A DNA stretch of 64,000 nt from Candidatus Kaistia colombiensis. Lineage in GTDB: Bacteria > Pseudomonadota > Alphaproteobacteria > Rhizobiales > Kaistiaceae. Below the pieces are notes generated by a model. The model had not been told where the DNA came from. It saw nothing but the letters and a program-made list of their open reading frames with translations, and did not search any database. The position numbers and the translations under genes were made by a program. Below, piece after piece: positions 17,878 to 27,131 of this stretch (within the stretch, counting starts at the first letter, position 1; each line of letters opens with the position of its first letter). Where the stretch lies: assembly GCA_029203105.1 (NCBI GenBank), contig CP119318.1, positions 201,001-265,000 of the forward strand, read 5' to 3'.

Positions 17878-19221
17878 ATGACGCAGCGGGCAATCCGCGC
17901 CCCCGCCATGACGTTTCGCGGCGACCCGTTCCATGTCGCCGCCGACGAGGCGCTGCACTATTGGCCCGACGCGCTGATCACGATCGAAGACGGCAGGTTC
18001 CTGCGCATTGAGGATGCGACGGCCGGGCTTGCGGCACTGTCGCCGGATGTCGCCGTCACGCACTATCCGGACGCGCTTGTCTGCCCCGGCTTCATCGACG
18101 CGCATGTGCATTATCCGCAGATGCAGATGATCGGCGCCTTTGGCGCCGGGCTGCTCGAATGGCTCGACAAGTACACCTTCGTGGCCGAGCAGGATTTCGT
18201 CGATCCCGACCATGCCAGCGATGTGGCGAAACGCTTCCTGCGCGAGCTGCTGCGCTCAGGCACCACCACGGCTTCCGTCTATTGCACCGTCCACCCGCAA
18301 TCGGTCGATGCGCTGTTCGAGGAGTCCCAGCGCTTCAACACGCGGATGATCGCCGGCAAGGTACTGATGGACCGCAACGCGCCGGAAGCTCTGCTCGATA
18401 CGGCCGAGAGCGGCTATGCCCAGTCGAAGGCGTTGATCGAGGCGTGGCACGGGCGGGGCCGCCAGCTCTACGCCATCACGCCGCGCTTCGCGCCCTCCTG
18501 CACGGAGGCGCAACTGGAAGCGGCCGGCCGTCTCTGGCGCGAGCATCCGGGCACCTATGTCCAGACGCATCTCTGCGAGAACGAAGGCGAGGTCGCCTGG
18601 GTCCGCGAGCTGTTTCCTGAGCGGTCGAGCTATCTCGACGTCTATGACCATGCCGGGCTGACCGGGCCGCGCGCCATCTTCGGCCATGCCGTGCACATGG
18701 ACGAAGCCGACTTTGACTGCTGCCACCGCACCGGCTCGGCCCTGGCGCATTGCCCGACCTCCAACCTGTTCCTCGGCAGCGGCCTGTTCCGCATGGTCGA
18801 CGCCAAGCGGGTCGAGCGGCCGGTCCGCGTCGGACTGGGCACGGACATCGGCGCCGGCACCAGCTTCTCGCAGCTGCAGTCGCTGGGCGAGGCCTACAAG
18901 GTGTCGAAGCTCGGCGGCCATGCGCTGACGCCGGAACAGGGTTTTTACCTCGCGACGCGCGGCGGCGCCGAGGCGCTCCGGCTCGACGATCGGATCGGCT
19001 CGCTCGAGCCCGGCTACGAGGCGGACTTCGTCGTGCTCGACCTGAAGGCGACGCCGCTGCTCGAATTCCGCCTGTCGCATGCCCGCGACCTCGCCGAGAC
19101 GCTGTTCGTGCTGATGACGCTCGGCGACGACCGCGCCATCCGCGCCACCTACATCGCCGGCGAGCCGGTCTACGAGCGCGACCGGGCGGAGCGCTTTGTC
19201 TATCCGGAGCAGACACTTTAG
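17878..19221 (+). CDS. guaD: Guanine deaminase
   Basis: A 447-residue amidohydrolase that converts guanine to xanthine. The metal site HxH is at His76 and His78 in FIDAHVHYPQMQ, a motif specific for guanine deaminases. Further ligands lie in THLCENEGE (His), GHAVHM (His) and the Asp in GLGTDIGAGTS. The pocket motif CPTSNLFLGSGLF is also present. GAAAGGA lies 6 nt before the ATG. The gene is intact inside the stretch where many neighbours are interrupted. Xanthine could feed purine breakdown, to which the nearby HpxZ-like protein also points. The divergent 300-bp region to the ABC exporter shows no other gene. Confidence 0.95.
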   Translation: MTQRAIRAPAMTFRGDPFHVAADEALHYWPDALITIEDGRFLRIEDATAGLAALSPDVAVTHYPDALVCPGFIDAHVHYPQMQMIGAFGAGLLEWLDKYTFVAEQDFVDPDHASDVAKRFLRELLRSGTTTASVYCTVHPQSVDALFEESQRFNTRMIAGKVLMDRNAPEALLDTAESGYAQSKALIEAWHGRGRQLYAITPRFAPSCTEAQLEAAGRLWREHPGTYVQTHLCENEGEVAWVRELFPERSSYLDVYDHAGLTGPRAIFGHAVHMDEADFDCCHRTGSALAHCPTSNLFLGSGLFRMVDAKRVERPVRVGLGTDIGAGTSFSQLQSLGEAYKVSKLGGHALTPEQGFYLATRGGAEALRLDDRIGSLEPGYEADFVVLDLKATPLLEFRLSHARDLAETLFVLMTLGDDRAIRATYIAGEPVYERDRAERFVYPEQTL

Positions 19222-19236
19222 GCCCGAAGAAGGAAG

Positions 19237-19362
19237 CCCCTCACCCTACCCTCTCCCGCTCGCGGGAGAGGGTTTCGGGCGGCGGGTTTCATCGACGGCC
19301 GCATCTCATAGGCCGCGGCCGGACTCCCTCTCCCGCGCGCGGGAGAGGGCTGGGGTGAGGGT
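19237..19362. repeat. Palindromic intergenic repeat, type C
   Basis: Two hairpins, each with an ~8-bp stem of CCCTCTCCCG and CGGGAGAGGG arms (19248-19272 and 19326-19349), are flanked by outer CCCTCACCC (19238-19246) and GGGTGAGGG (19353-19361). The whole unit is thus an imperfect inverted repeat like types A and B. It fills the space between guaD and the GH1 gene, and its right half is read as the C-terminal tail of the GH1 frame. Confidence 0.8.
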
Positions 19363-20772
19363 CTTGGCTTACCCTGCCAGCTACGACGCCGCCATTGGCG
19401 ATGATCTCGCGATAGGCATCAAAGCTGCGCTTCGGCGTCCGCTTCTGGGTGTCGAAATCGACATGCACGAGGCCGAAGCGGCGGCCATAGCCCTGCAGCC
19501 ATTCGAAATTGTCGAACAGGCTCCAGACCATGTAGCCGCGCAGGTCGACGCCGTTCTCCTTGGCCTTCAGCGCCGCCTCGATGTGGCGGCGGATATAGTT
19601 GGCGCGGCGGGGGTCGTGCACCGTGTCGCCCTCCATCACCTCGTCGGAGGCGCCGAAGCCGGCGCCGTTCTCGGTGATGTAGATCGCCGGATTGTCGTAT
19701 TCGTCGCGGATCCGCTCCAGCAGCCGGCGCAGATGGTCCGGCCGCACCGGACCGTTGAAGGCGGCGGGCTCCGGATCCGGATTGGTGTTCATCCAGTCAT
19801 AGCCGAGCGGCGCTCCTCTCCTCCTGGCGCACGAAGGCCGGCGCGTAGAAATTGACACCGAGGAAGTCGGGCCGGTTGGCGGCGAGGATGGCGAAATCCG
19901 CCTCGAACGCCGCGAAATCCGGATTGAGCTGGCGGAACAGCGTCATCACCTCGATCGGATAGCGTCCCTTGAACATCGCATCGAGGCACCAGCGGTTGAT
20001 GACGGCGTCGGCCAGCGCCGCCGCCCGGATATCCTCCGACTTGCCGGGATTTTCGGGAATGGTCGGCATCAGCGGCAGCGCCACGCCGATCTCGCCCTGG
20101 TAGCCGGCGGCGCGGAAATCGCCGATCGTCTCGGCGCTCGCCACCAGCCAGTGGTGCAGCGCCATCGCCTGGTGGCCATATTGCGCATCGGTGATGGCAA
20201 AGGGGCTGCCGACGCCGGACTTGATGTTCTCGACCATCGGCTCGATCAGGAAGAGGTCGATGAAGGGCTCGTTGAAGGTGATGAACTTCGACACCTTGGC
20301 GCCCAGCGCCTCGCGAACGACGCTCGCATAGTTGCGGAACCAGCCGACCGATTCCCGATTGTACCAGCCGCCGCGATCGTCGAGCGCCCGGGGAAGATCC
20401 CAGTGATAGAGCGTCACGACCGGCTCGATGCCGGCCTCCAGCAGGTCGACGACGAATTGCTGGTAATGGGCGATGCCCGCTTCGTTGACCTTGCCGACGC
20501 CGTCCGGGAAGGATCCGCGCCCAGGAGAGCGAGAAGCGGTAGCAGTTGATGCCGAGCTCGCGCATCAGCGCGATGTCAGCGAGATATTGCGCGCGATCAT
20601 AGGCGTTGATCGCGACATTGCCGGTTTCCTGCTTGCCGGTCACCGGCTCGGTCGCGCGATAGACGTTGGTGTAGAGGTCCCAGTTCGACAGGCCCTTGCC
20701 GTCGGCCTGCCAGGCGCCCTCGACCTGATAGGCGGCGCTCGCCGCACCCCAGAGGAATCTCGTCGAAACCAT
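19289..20772 (-). pseudogene. GH1 beta-glucosidase, two apparent frameshifts
   Basis: A GH1 retaining beta-glucosidase of ~450 residues plus a tail. N-terminus: FLWGAASAAYQVEGAW and YRFSLSWARI. After a shift near 20515: LYHWDLPRALDDRGGW, the acid/base motif TFNEP and FLGVNFYAP. After another shift near 19820: the nucleophile motif ITENG, MVWSLFDNFEW and RFGLVHVDF. Both catalytic Glu are present. After the usual end (SFDAYREIIANGG) the frame continues ~30 residues through a type C palindromic repeat (QDPHPSPLPRAGEG) to a stop at 19289. It follows a sugar ABC operon on the same strand by 191 bp. The frameshifts may be sequence errors. Confidence 0.8.
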
Positions 20773-20963
20773 GGAAGGCGCTCCTTGTCATCCCGCCCCC
20801 CTGGGCGAGCATGCAGGATTCGACGCCCGGAACGCGGCTTCTTTCGGGCAGCGCCTATGAGCCGGCTACGGCCGTTCACCGTTTCCTGTGAAACGCCGGC
20901 CGCGCCTTCCGGGCTCGCCAACTCCTCCTTCCCGGCTCCGGGACATCTCAGCTTCGGGCCATA

Positions 20964-21956
20964 TCAGCTACGAGCCTTGGCGCCGCGTCCGTAGATCAGC
21001 AGCATCGCGATGATGACACAACCATAGATGACCTGCCGCCCGGCCTCGGGCATCTGCATCACGGACAGGATCGATTGCAGCAGGGTGATCAGGATGACGC
21101 CGGCAATGGTACCGAGATAGTTGCCCCGCCCGCCGAGGATGTTGGTGCCGCCCAGAACCACCGCGGCGATGGCCGGCAGCAGGTAGGCATCGCCCATGTT
21201 CTGGTAGGCCTTGTTGGAATAGCCGGCGAGCAGCACGCCGGCGAAGGCCGCCATCGCGCCGGAAAAGGCGAAGCAGCCGATCAGCACGCGGTTGGTGTTG
21301 ACGCCGGAGAGATAGGCGGCGGATTCGCGGTTGCCCACGGCATAGACAGCGCGGCCGAAGGCCGTGCGCTTCAGCACGTAGATGACGAAGATGCCGACCA
21401 GCGCCCAGACGAACACCGCGTTCGGAATGCCGAAGAGGCTGCGCTGCACGGCCATGAAATGCATCGCCGGCGTCGCCTGGTCGAGCGGCGCGAAGCCGCC
21501 CGTATGCAGCACCATCAGCCCCTGCACCACGGCGTTCATGCCGAGCGTGAAGATCATCGACGGCAGGCGCAGATAGGCGACGCCGAGCCCGTTCAGCACG
21601 CCGACGACGGCGCCGCAGAACACGCCGAACGGGATGCAGAGCCAGACGCCGGCAGCACCGCCCCAGCCGACCATGGCGGTCGCCATCATCGCGCCGAGCG
21701 TCACCACCCAGGGGATCGACAGGTCGATATGGCCGAGCAGGATCACCATCATCGCGCCGGAGGCGATGATGCCGAGGAAGGCGCCGACCTGCAGCTGCTG
21801 CAGCAGATATTCCGGCGACAGGAACTCGCGCGAATAGAGCGCGCCGCCGCAAAGGATCAGCAGGATGCAGCCGAAGGCGATCGTCACCGAACGGTCGATG
21901 CCGAGACGCGCGGCCAATGTCGGACCCCGCGCGGCCCCCGTGTCGACGCCGGTCAC
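20964..21956 (-). CDS. Sugar ABC transporter permease (ribose/AraH family)
   Basis: A 330-residue inner-membrane permease of the CUT2 (RbsC/YtfT/YjfF) family. About eight to ten hydrophobic segments are seen. Family motifs are GHIDLSIPWVVTLGAM, the GxxNG segment VVGVLNGLGVAYLRLPSMIFTL, and the coupling region FGRAVYAVGNRESAAYLSGVN. The start is GTG at 21956, overlapping the TGA of the first permease gene. With two distinct permeases, one dual ATPase and one binding protein, the layout is like YtfQ-R-T-YjfF (galactofuranose). The substrate here is not determined. Confidence 0.85.
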   Translation of the reverse strand: MTGVDTGAARGPTLAARLGIDRSVTIAFGCILLILCGGALYSREFLSPEYLLQQLQVGAFLGIIASGAMMVILLGHIDLSIPWVVTLGAMMATAMVGWGGAAGVWLCIPFGVFCGAVVGVLNGLGVAYLRLPSMIFTLGMNAVVQGLMVLHTGGFAPLDQATPAMHFMAVQRSLFGIPNAVFVWALVGIFVIYVLKRTAFGRAVYAVGNRESAAYLSGVNTNRVLIGCFAFSGAMAAFAGVLLAGYSNKAYQNMGDAYLLPAIAAVVLGGTNILGGRGNYLGTIAGVILITLLQSILSVMQMPEAGRQVIYGCVIIAMLLIYGRGAKARS

Positions 21957-22948
21957 GAGAAGAGCTCCAGTCGGTTGCGGACGCGCAGGATGCGGAAGGC
22001 GCCGAGGCTGACGGCGAAGAGAAGCACGACGCCCTGGAACAGCGGCTGCCAGAGCGGCGGCAGGTCGAAGACGAACAGCAGGTCCTCGATCGTCCGGAGC
22101 ACGAAGGCGCCGAAGATCGAGCCGATCGCCGAGCCCCAGCCGCCGAACAGCGAGGTGCCGCCGATGACGACGGCGGCGATCGAATTCAGCGTGTAGGTGC
22201 CGGCGATCGGCGCCGACGCCTCGCCCGAATAGGTGTTGAAGGTCAGCATCAGCCCGGCGATGGAGGCCAGCACCCCGGCCAGCGTGTAGGCCAGCAGCTT
22301 CGCCCTCTGCACCGGGACGCCCGACATGTAGGCGGCCTGCTCGTTCGAGCCGACGGCATAGGCGGCGCGCCCGAGCACCGAGCGGCGATAGGGGACCCAC
22401 ACCACCAGCACGACGACCAGCAGCACGACCAGCGCGGCCGGGATGGCGCCGAACAACTGGCCGGTCAGCAGGTCGGCGATATCCGACTGCACGTCGCCGC
22501 CCGGGCCCGGCCGGACAAACAGCGAGATGCCGTAATAGACGGCGCCGGTGGCGAGCGTCGTGATGATCGGCTGCAGCCGGCCCCAGACGACGATGGCGCC
22601 ATTGATGAAGCCGGCCAGCGCGCCGATCAGCAGCACGGCGACAATGCCGAGCAGGCCCTCGCCGACCGTGCCGACGACGATGGTCGAAGCGATGCAGTTC
22701 GCCATCACGAAGACCATGCCGACCGACAGGTCGAGCCCGCGCGTCAGCACCGGCAGCGTCTGCGCCATGGCGACCAGCGCCAGCAGCACGGCCTTGTTGG
22801 CCGCCGTGGTGGCGACGGCCGGCGTCAGGCCGGCGCTGTGGTTGGAGATGTAGAGGGTGAACATCGCCGCGAACAGCACGACGGCGGTCAGCACGCCGGC
22901 ATTATGGGCGATCCAGTAGCGCCAGTTGCTCAAGGCCCCGGTCTTCAC
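21953..22948 (-). CDS. Sugar ABC transporter permease (ribose/AraH family)
   Basis: A 331-residue permease paralogous to the downstream one, with about nine membrane segments. Motifs are TRGLDLSVGMVFVMANCIAS, INGAIVVWGRLQPIITTLAT and LGRAAYAVGSNEQAAYMSGV. The start ATG overlaps the stop of the ATPase gene, and its TGA overlaps the GTG start of the second permease, so all three membrane-complex genes are translationally coupled. A heterodimeric permease is implied, as in YtfT/YjfF. Confidence 0.85.
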   Translation of the reverse strand: MKTGALSNWRYWIAHNAGVLTAVVLFAAMFTLYISNHSAGLTPAVATTAANKAVLLALVAMAQTLPVLTRGLDLSVGMVFVMANCIASTIVVGTVGEGLLGIVAVLLIGALAGFINGAIVVWGRLQPIITTLATGAVYYGISLFVRPGPGGDVQSDIADLLTGQLFGAIPAALVVLLVVVLVVWVPYRRSVLGRAAYAVGSNEQAAYMSGVPVQRAKLLAYTLAGVLASIAGLMLTFNTYSGEASAPIAGTYTLNSIAAVVIGGTSLFGGWGSAIGSIFGAFVLRTIEDLLFVFDLPPLWQPLFQGVVLLFAVSLGAFRILRVRNRLELFS

Positions 22949-24519
22949 GCTGCCTGCTCCGACGCATCGATATTGAGGGCGCTCTGGAGCAGGTTGCGCT
23001 CGTTGAGCGCCTCGCCGGCCAGTTCGCGGCGGATCTTTCCGTCATAGACGACCAGCACGCGGTCGCAGCAGCCGATCAGCTCGGCGTAGTCGGTCGAATA
23101 GAACAGGATCGCTGCCCCCTGGTTCGCAAGCTCCCGCATCAGGCGGTAGATTTCCTGCTTGGTGCCGACATCGATGCCGCGGGTCGGGTCGTTGAGCAGG
23201 ATGATTCCCGGCGCCGTCATCAGCCACTTCGCCAGCACGACCTTCTGCTGGTTGCCGCCCGACAGGGCCGAGACCGGCGCGTCGAGGTTCGGCGTCTTTA
23301 CCCGAAGCCGGTCGACCATCCGCTGGACGGCGGCGTTTTCCTTGTCGCCATCGATGCCGAAACGGCCGAGCAGGCGCGGCAGGGCGGCGAGCGTCATGTT
23401 GTCCCGGACGCTCATCGGCAGCATCAGGCCCTCGGTCTTGCGATCCTCCGGGATCAGCGCCATCGGCAACGGCGCATGCATCGCCTGGCGCGGGCCATCC
23501 AGCGAGATCGGCTTGCCATCGACGGCGACCGTGCCCGACACGCCCTTCAGCACACCGAACAGGGCGAGCAGCAATTCGCGCTGGCCCTGGCCGTCGAGAC
23601 CGCCAAGGCCGACGATCTCACCCTTCCTGAGGTTGAACGAGACGCCCTGGATCTCGCGACCCCAGGCGAGATTGGCCGCAGCCAGCGCGACCGGCTTGCC
23701 GGCCTCGGCCTTTGCATCCAAAGGCTCGGGCTTCGGCGGATATTGGTGCGTCACCTCGCGGCCGATCATCATTTCGATGATGGCGTCGACGGAGCGCGCG
23801 CCCTTGGTGAAGGTCTCGATCTTGCGGCCATTGCGGAAGACGGTCGCCGTATCGGCCAGCGCCTCGATTTCCCGCATGCGGTGCGACACATAGAGAATGC
23901 CGACACCGGACTTCTTCAGATCGCGGATGATGCCATAGACCCGCTCGACATCGTCAGCGGTCAAAGCCGAAGTCGCCTCATCGAGGATGAGAATGCGCGG
24001 ATCGCGGCCGAGCGCCTTGGCGATTTCCACCATCTGGCGGCGGGACAATGGCAGGTTGCGCACCAGTTCGAGCGGATGCACGTCCTCACAGCCGACGCGC
24101 TTGAGCAGCGCCCGGGCGCGGTCGCGCTGGCCCTTGGCGTCGATCATGCCGAGCCATTTCGGCGGGTCGACGATGGAGAGATTGTCGGCGACCGTCATTT
24201 CGGGCAGCAGCGACAATTCCTGGAAGACGCAGACGACGCCGGCGCGCATCGCCTCGGTCGGCGATTTGAAGCGGACCGGCCGCCCCTCGATGAAGACTTC
24301 GCCCTCGGTCGGATCCGTAACGCCGGAGGCGATCTTGATCAGCGTCGACTTGCCGGCGCCGTTCTCTCCCAACACCGCCTGGATCTCGCCGGGATAGACG
24401 GAGAAATCGACTTCGGTCAGCGCGGATACGCCGCCATAGCGTTTCGAAATCCGCTTGAGCTCGAGATAGGGCTTCCGGTCAGACAAGGAACGAACCCGCA
24501 GCACTGGAGGGACAGGCAA
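22945..24519 (-). CDS. Sugar ABC transporter ATP-binding protein (dual domain, RbsA family)
   Basis: A CUT2-type ATPase of ~524 residues with two nucleotide-binding domains. The first has Walker A GENGAGKST, a signature-region LPLSRRQMVEIAKAL and Walker B ILILDEATSAL. The second lacks a standard Walker A (GLGGLDGQGQRE), as usual in the family, but has LSGGNQQK and LLNDPTRGIDVGTK. The start is unsure: TTG at 24519 is the longest choice, and downstream TTG/GTG codons before SDRKPYLELKRISK are equally possible because no strong ribosome-binding site is seen. The gene lies 43 bp after the binding-protein gene across a stem-loop. Confidence 0.85.
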   Translation of the reverse strand: MPVPPVLRVRSLSDRKPYLELKRISKRYGGVSALTEVDFSVYPGEIQAVLGENGAGKSTLIKIASGVTDPTEGEVFIEGRPVRFKSPTEAMRAGVVCVFQELSLLPEMTVADNLSIVDPPKWLGMIDAKGQRDRARALLKRVGCEDVHPLELVRNLPLSRRQMVEIAKALGRDPRILILDEATSALTADDVERVYGIIRDLKKSGVGILYVSHRMREIEALADTATVFRNGRKIETFTKGARSVDAIIEMMIGREVTHQYPPKPEPLDAKAEAGKPVALAAANLAWGREIQGVSFNLRKGEIVGLGGLDGQGQRELLLALFGVLKGVSGTVAVDGKPISLDGPRQAMHAPLPMALIPEDRKTEGLMLPMSVRDNMTLAALPRLLGRFGIDGDKENAAVQRMVDRLRVKTPNLDAPVSALSGGNQQKVVLAKWLMTAPGIILLNDPTRGIDVGTKQEIYRLMRELANQGAAILFYSTDYAELIGCCDRVLVVYDGKIRRELAGEALNERNLLQSALNIDASEQAA

Positions 24520-24520
24520 A

Positions 24521-24545
24521 ACCGGCGGGCGCAGGGCCCGCCGGT
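24521..24545 (-). terminator. Stem-loop after binding-protein gene (attenuator/stabiliser)
   Basis: ACCGGCGGGC and GCCCGCCGGT form a perfect 10-bp stem with a 5-nt loop, followed on the minus strand by TTTT. It lies 18 bp after the binding-protein stop and directly before the ATPase start. It can act as a partial terminator or mRNA 3' stabiliser, favouring binding-protein expression. Confidence 0.75.
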
Positions 24546-24562
24546 CGATTTCGAAAGAGGAC

Positions 24563-25690
24563 TTACTGGTTCTCTTTGCTCTGACCCATGATTTCCTGGG
24601 CGGTGAAGTTGATGCCGCAATCCGGGAAAGAGTTACCGACGAAGAAGTTGTCGGATTCCTTCGAGTAGAAGTTCACGCCGTCCTTGAAGTCCGGATCATG
24701 ATCGATGGCGAGCGGCAGGGCGATCGACTGCGGCACGACATCGCCTTCAAGCGCCGCGATGGCGGTCTTGATGGCGACGGCGACCTGCGCCGGACCGCTA
24801 CCGGCCGAGGTGCACTTCAGGCCATCGGCCGAATGCTCGGCGCAAAGCTTGCGGAAGCCGTTCTCCGTCTCGGCGCCGACCGGCACGAAGGCGTGGCCGG
24901 CATCCATCAGCGCGCGAACCGTACCGGTCGAACCACCCTGCGCGGTGACGCCATCGAACTTCTTGTGCACGGCAACGGCGTCCGCCGTGACCTTCTGCGC
25001 GGTGCCGTCGTCCCAGCGGCCATTGACTTCAACCGTCTCGAACTTCTTGCCGGACTTGGCGAGAACTTCCTGCACACCTTCATGGCGGTCACGATCGACC
25101 GAGGTGCCGGTGACGCCGCGCACTTCGAGGATCTTGCCGCCTTCCGGCAGATGATCGACCAGCCACTGGCCCCAGAGTTCGCCGAGGCCCTTCTGGTCGA
25201 CGTTGACGTTGATGGCCTCGTCGGTGTCGAGCGTGTTGTCGAAGGCGACGAGGACGACGCCGGCAGCCTTGGCGCGCTTGATCACCGGCTTGAAGGAAGT
25301 CGGGTTCTGCGCGTTGACGACGATGGCGTCATAGCCTGAGTTGATGAAGTTATCGACGGCGGCGATCTGGGCCGCGACGTCGTCACCGGTCGAAACGACC
25401 TTGAATTCCTTGAGCTTCGCCTTGACGTCCGGCTGCTCGGAATAGGCCTTGGCAGTCTGGATCATCTGGATGCGCCAGGTATTGCCGATGAAGCCATTGG
25501 CAAGCGCGATCCGGTACGGACCTTCCTTCTTCGGGAACTTGAAGAATTTGGTCTCGGGCGTCCAAGGCTTGAAGCACTTGGCGTCGGCGCTCGGCCCCGC
25601 GACGATTTCAGGTCCGGCCGCATGCGCGGCCGTTGCGAGAGCACCCACGGCGATCGTCGTCGCCAGAAGCTGCCGGATGAGCTTCACCAT
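24563..25690 (-). CDS. Sugar ABC transporter substrate-binding protein
   Basis: A 375-residue periplasmic binding protein of the ribose/LacI fold (Peripla_BP_4). A signal peptide covers residues 1-23 (MVKLIRQLLATTIAVGALATAAHA). Core motifs are IALANGFIGNTWRIQMIQTAKAY, YDAIVVNAQNPTSFKPVI and VVLVAFDNTL, plus a ligand-cleft region ILEVRGVTGTSVDRDR. Two extra Cys pairs may form disulphides. ATG at 25690 has GGGAGG ~8 nt upstream. It is the first gene of a four-gene import operon followed by a GH1 beta-glucosidase, hinting at a glucoside or released sugar as ligand. The substrate is not proven by sequence. Confidence 0.88.
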   Translation of the reverse strand: MVKLIRQLLATTIAVGALATAAHAAGPEIVAGPSADAKCFKPWTPETKFFKFPKKEGPYRIALANGFIGNTWRIQMIQTAKAYSEQPDVKAKLKEFKVVSTGDDVAAQIAAVDNFINSGYDAIVVNAQNPTSFKPVIKRAKAAGVVLVAFDNTLDTDEAINVNVDQKGLGELWGQWLVDHLPEGGKILEVRGVTGTSVDRDRHEGVQEVLAKSGKKFETVEVNGRWDDGTAQKVTADAVAVHKKFDGVTAQGGSTGTVRALMDAGHAFVPVGAETENGFRKLCAEHSADGLKCTSAGSGPAQVAVAIKTAIAALEGDVVPQSIALPLAIDHDPDFKDGVNFYSKESDNFFVGNSFPDCGINFTAQEIMGQSKENQ

Positions 25691-25736
25691 GTCGTATCCT
25701 CCCATTGGTGGTCTTCTGTTTGCCGGATGATCGGCG

Positions 25737-25755
25737 ATCGCGCCGTTGGCGCGAT
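25737..25755. promoter_or_regulatory. Palindromic operator candidate upstream of sugar operon
   Basis: ATCGCGCC (25737-25744) and GGCGCGAT (25748-25755) form a perfect 8-bp inverted repeat with a 3-nt spacer, 47 bp before the binding-protein start. It could be a repressor site or a leader hairpin. No regulator gene is adjacent to test the pairing. Confidence 0.4.
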
Positions 25756-26093
25756 TCCTCCCGTCTTTCATCCGTCTCGACTGGCCTGCCTTCGATCGAA
25801 GCCCACGCCACACACATCTCAGATATGATGCTCTCTTAACGAGCTGCGGTGCTCCATGCACGCAAAATGCGTCGCCGTGACATTCTCGTCCAGAACTTCT
25901 TTGCGAACGCCCCAGGCACTGCACGTCCCTCTGCGGCAGCCTCAACATTACGTTTGGGAACCATGCCAACGAAAGCACCCCGCCGAGCCGGCGATTGTCC
26001 ATTCTCCGGAGACAACCTTATTCTGGCGAGCCGGTTGAGTTTCGCCCCGGAAAGTCCATTTTCCTGCCAACGCACTCGTTTGGAGAATCCATC
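25756..26093. other. Divergent intergenic region without convincing gene
   Basis: This stretch separates the sugar operon (minus) from mhqO (plus) and must hold promoters for both. It is less GC-rich than its surroundings. An open frame of 84 codons from 25849 has no ribosome-binding site or recognisable family and is not annotated. Confidence 0.5.
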
Positions 26094-27044
26094 ATGGATC
26101 TGAAGCTCAACGGCTTCCATCATCTGACGGCGATCACGGCGGATGCGCCGGGCAACCTTGCCTTCTACACCAAGGTTCTCGGCCTGCGGCTGGTGAAGAA
26201 GACTGTCAACCAGGATGACACCAGCGCCTACCATCTCTTCTATGGCGATGGCGCGGCGACGCCCGGCTCCGACATCACCTTCTTCGACTGGCCGGTCGGT
26301 CCTGCCCGGCGCGGCACGCATTCGATCGTCCGCACCGGCTTCCGCGTCGATGGCAATAGCCTCGGCTGGTGGCGCGATCATCTGCGCGGCCTCGGCGTCA
26401 ATACCAGTGACGTGGCCGATCTCGGCGGTCGCCAGGGCCTGACCTTCGAGGATCCGGAAGGACAGCGCCTGTCGCTGGTCGACAACGGCGCCAAGGCGGA
26501 GGCTCATTCGTGGGAGCGCAGCCCGGTTCCGGCCGAGCACCAGATCCTCGGCCTCGGCCCGATCTCGATCAGCGTGCGCGATCTCGCCCCGACCGAGCAG
26601 GTGCTGACCCGCGTCATGCACATGAAGAAGGTGCGCGATTATCCGCAGAGCGCCGTCTCGTCGAACCAGGTGCATGTCTACCAGATGGGCGATGGCGGCC
26701 CGCATGCCGAGTTGCACGTCGTGGTCGAGCCCGACGCGCCGACGGCGCGCGAGGGCGCCGGCGGCGTCCACCACGTCGCCTTCCGCACGCCGGACAACGA
26801 CAGTTTGCGCCTCTGGGCCGAGCGGGTGCGCGATTTCCGCATCGGCTCGAGCGGCGAGGTCGAGCGCTACTACTTCCGCTCGCTCTATTTCCGCGAGCCG
26901 AACGGCATCCTGTTCGAGATCGCCACCGACGTTCCCGGCTTCACCGCCGACGAACCGATGGAGACGCTCGGCGAGCATCTGTCGCTGCCGCCCTTCCTGG
27001 AAGGACGCCGCCAGTCGATCGAAGACAATCTGAAGCCACTCTGA
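26094..27044 (+). CDS. mhqO: Ring-cleaving dioxygenase of the VOC superfamily, MhqO-like
   Basis: A 316-residue protein with two glyoxalase/VOC modules (residues ~8-135 and ~155-280). Metal-ligand candidates are His9 or His10 in GFHHLTAIT, the GVHHVAFR His and the Glu in NGILFEIATD. The sequence pattern VLGLRLVKKTVNQDD is typical of MhqO/LinE-like hydroquinone dioxygenases. GGAGA lies 8 nt before the ATG. It is followed after 87 bp by an MhqD-like hydrolase, the pairing found in quinone/hydroquinone stress operons. No MarR/MhqR regulator is adjacent. Confidence 0.85.
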   Translation: MDLKLNGFHHLTAITADAPGNLAFYTKVLGLRLVKKTVNQDDTSAYHLFYGDGAATPGSDITFFDWPVGPARRGTHSIVRTGFRVDGNSLGWWRDHLRGLGVNTSDVADLGGRQGLTFEDPEGQRLSLVDNGAKAEAHSWERSPVPAEHQILGLGPISISVRDLAPTEQVLTRVMHMKKVRDYPQSAVSSNQVHVYQMGDGGPHAELHVVVEPDAPTAREGAGGVHHVAFRTPDNDSLRLWAERVRDFRIGSSGEVERYYFRSLYFREPNGILFEIATDVPGFTADEPMETLGEHLSLPPFLEGRRQSIEDNLKPL

Positions 27045-27131
27045 AGGCGTTTCCAGCGAAGGGAATGCCGGTCGTGCCGGAAAGGCGCGACCGGCCGCCA
27101 ACCAAAAACAGGAAAGGGGCACGGAACGATC

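Noticed and set aside
25849..26103. Small 84-codon gene upstream of mhqO
   Set aside because: No ribosome-binding site, no recognisable family, overlaps the mhqO start.
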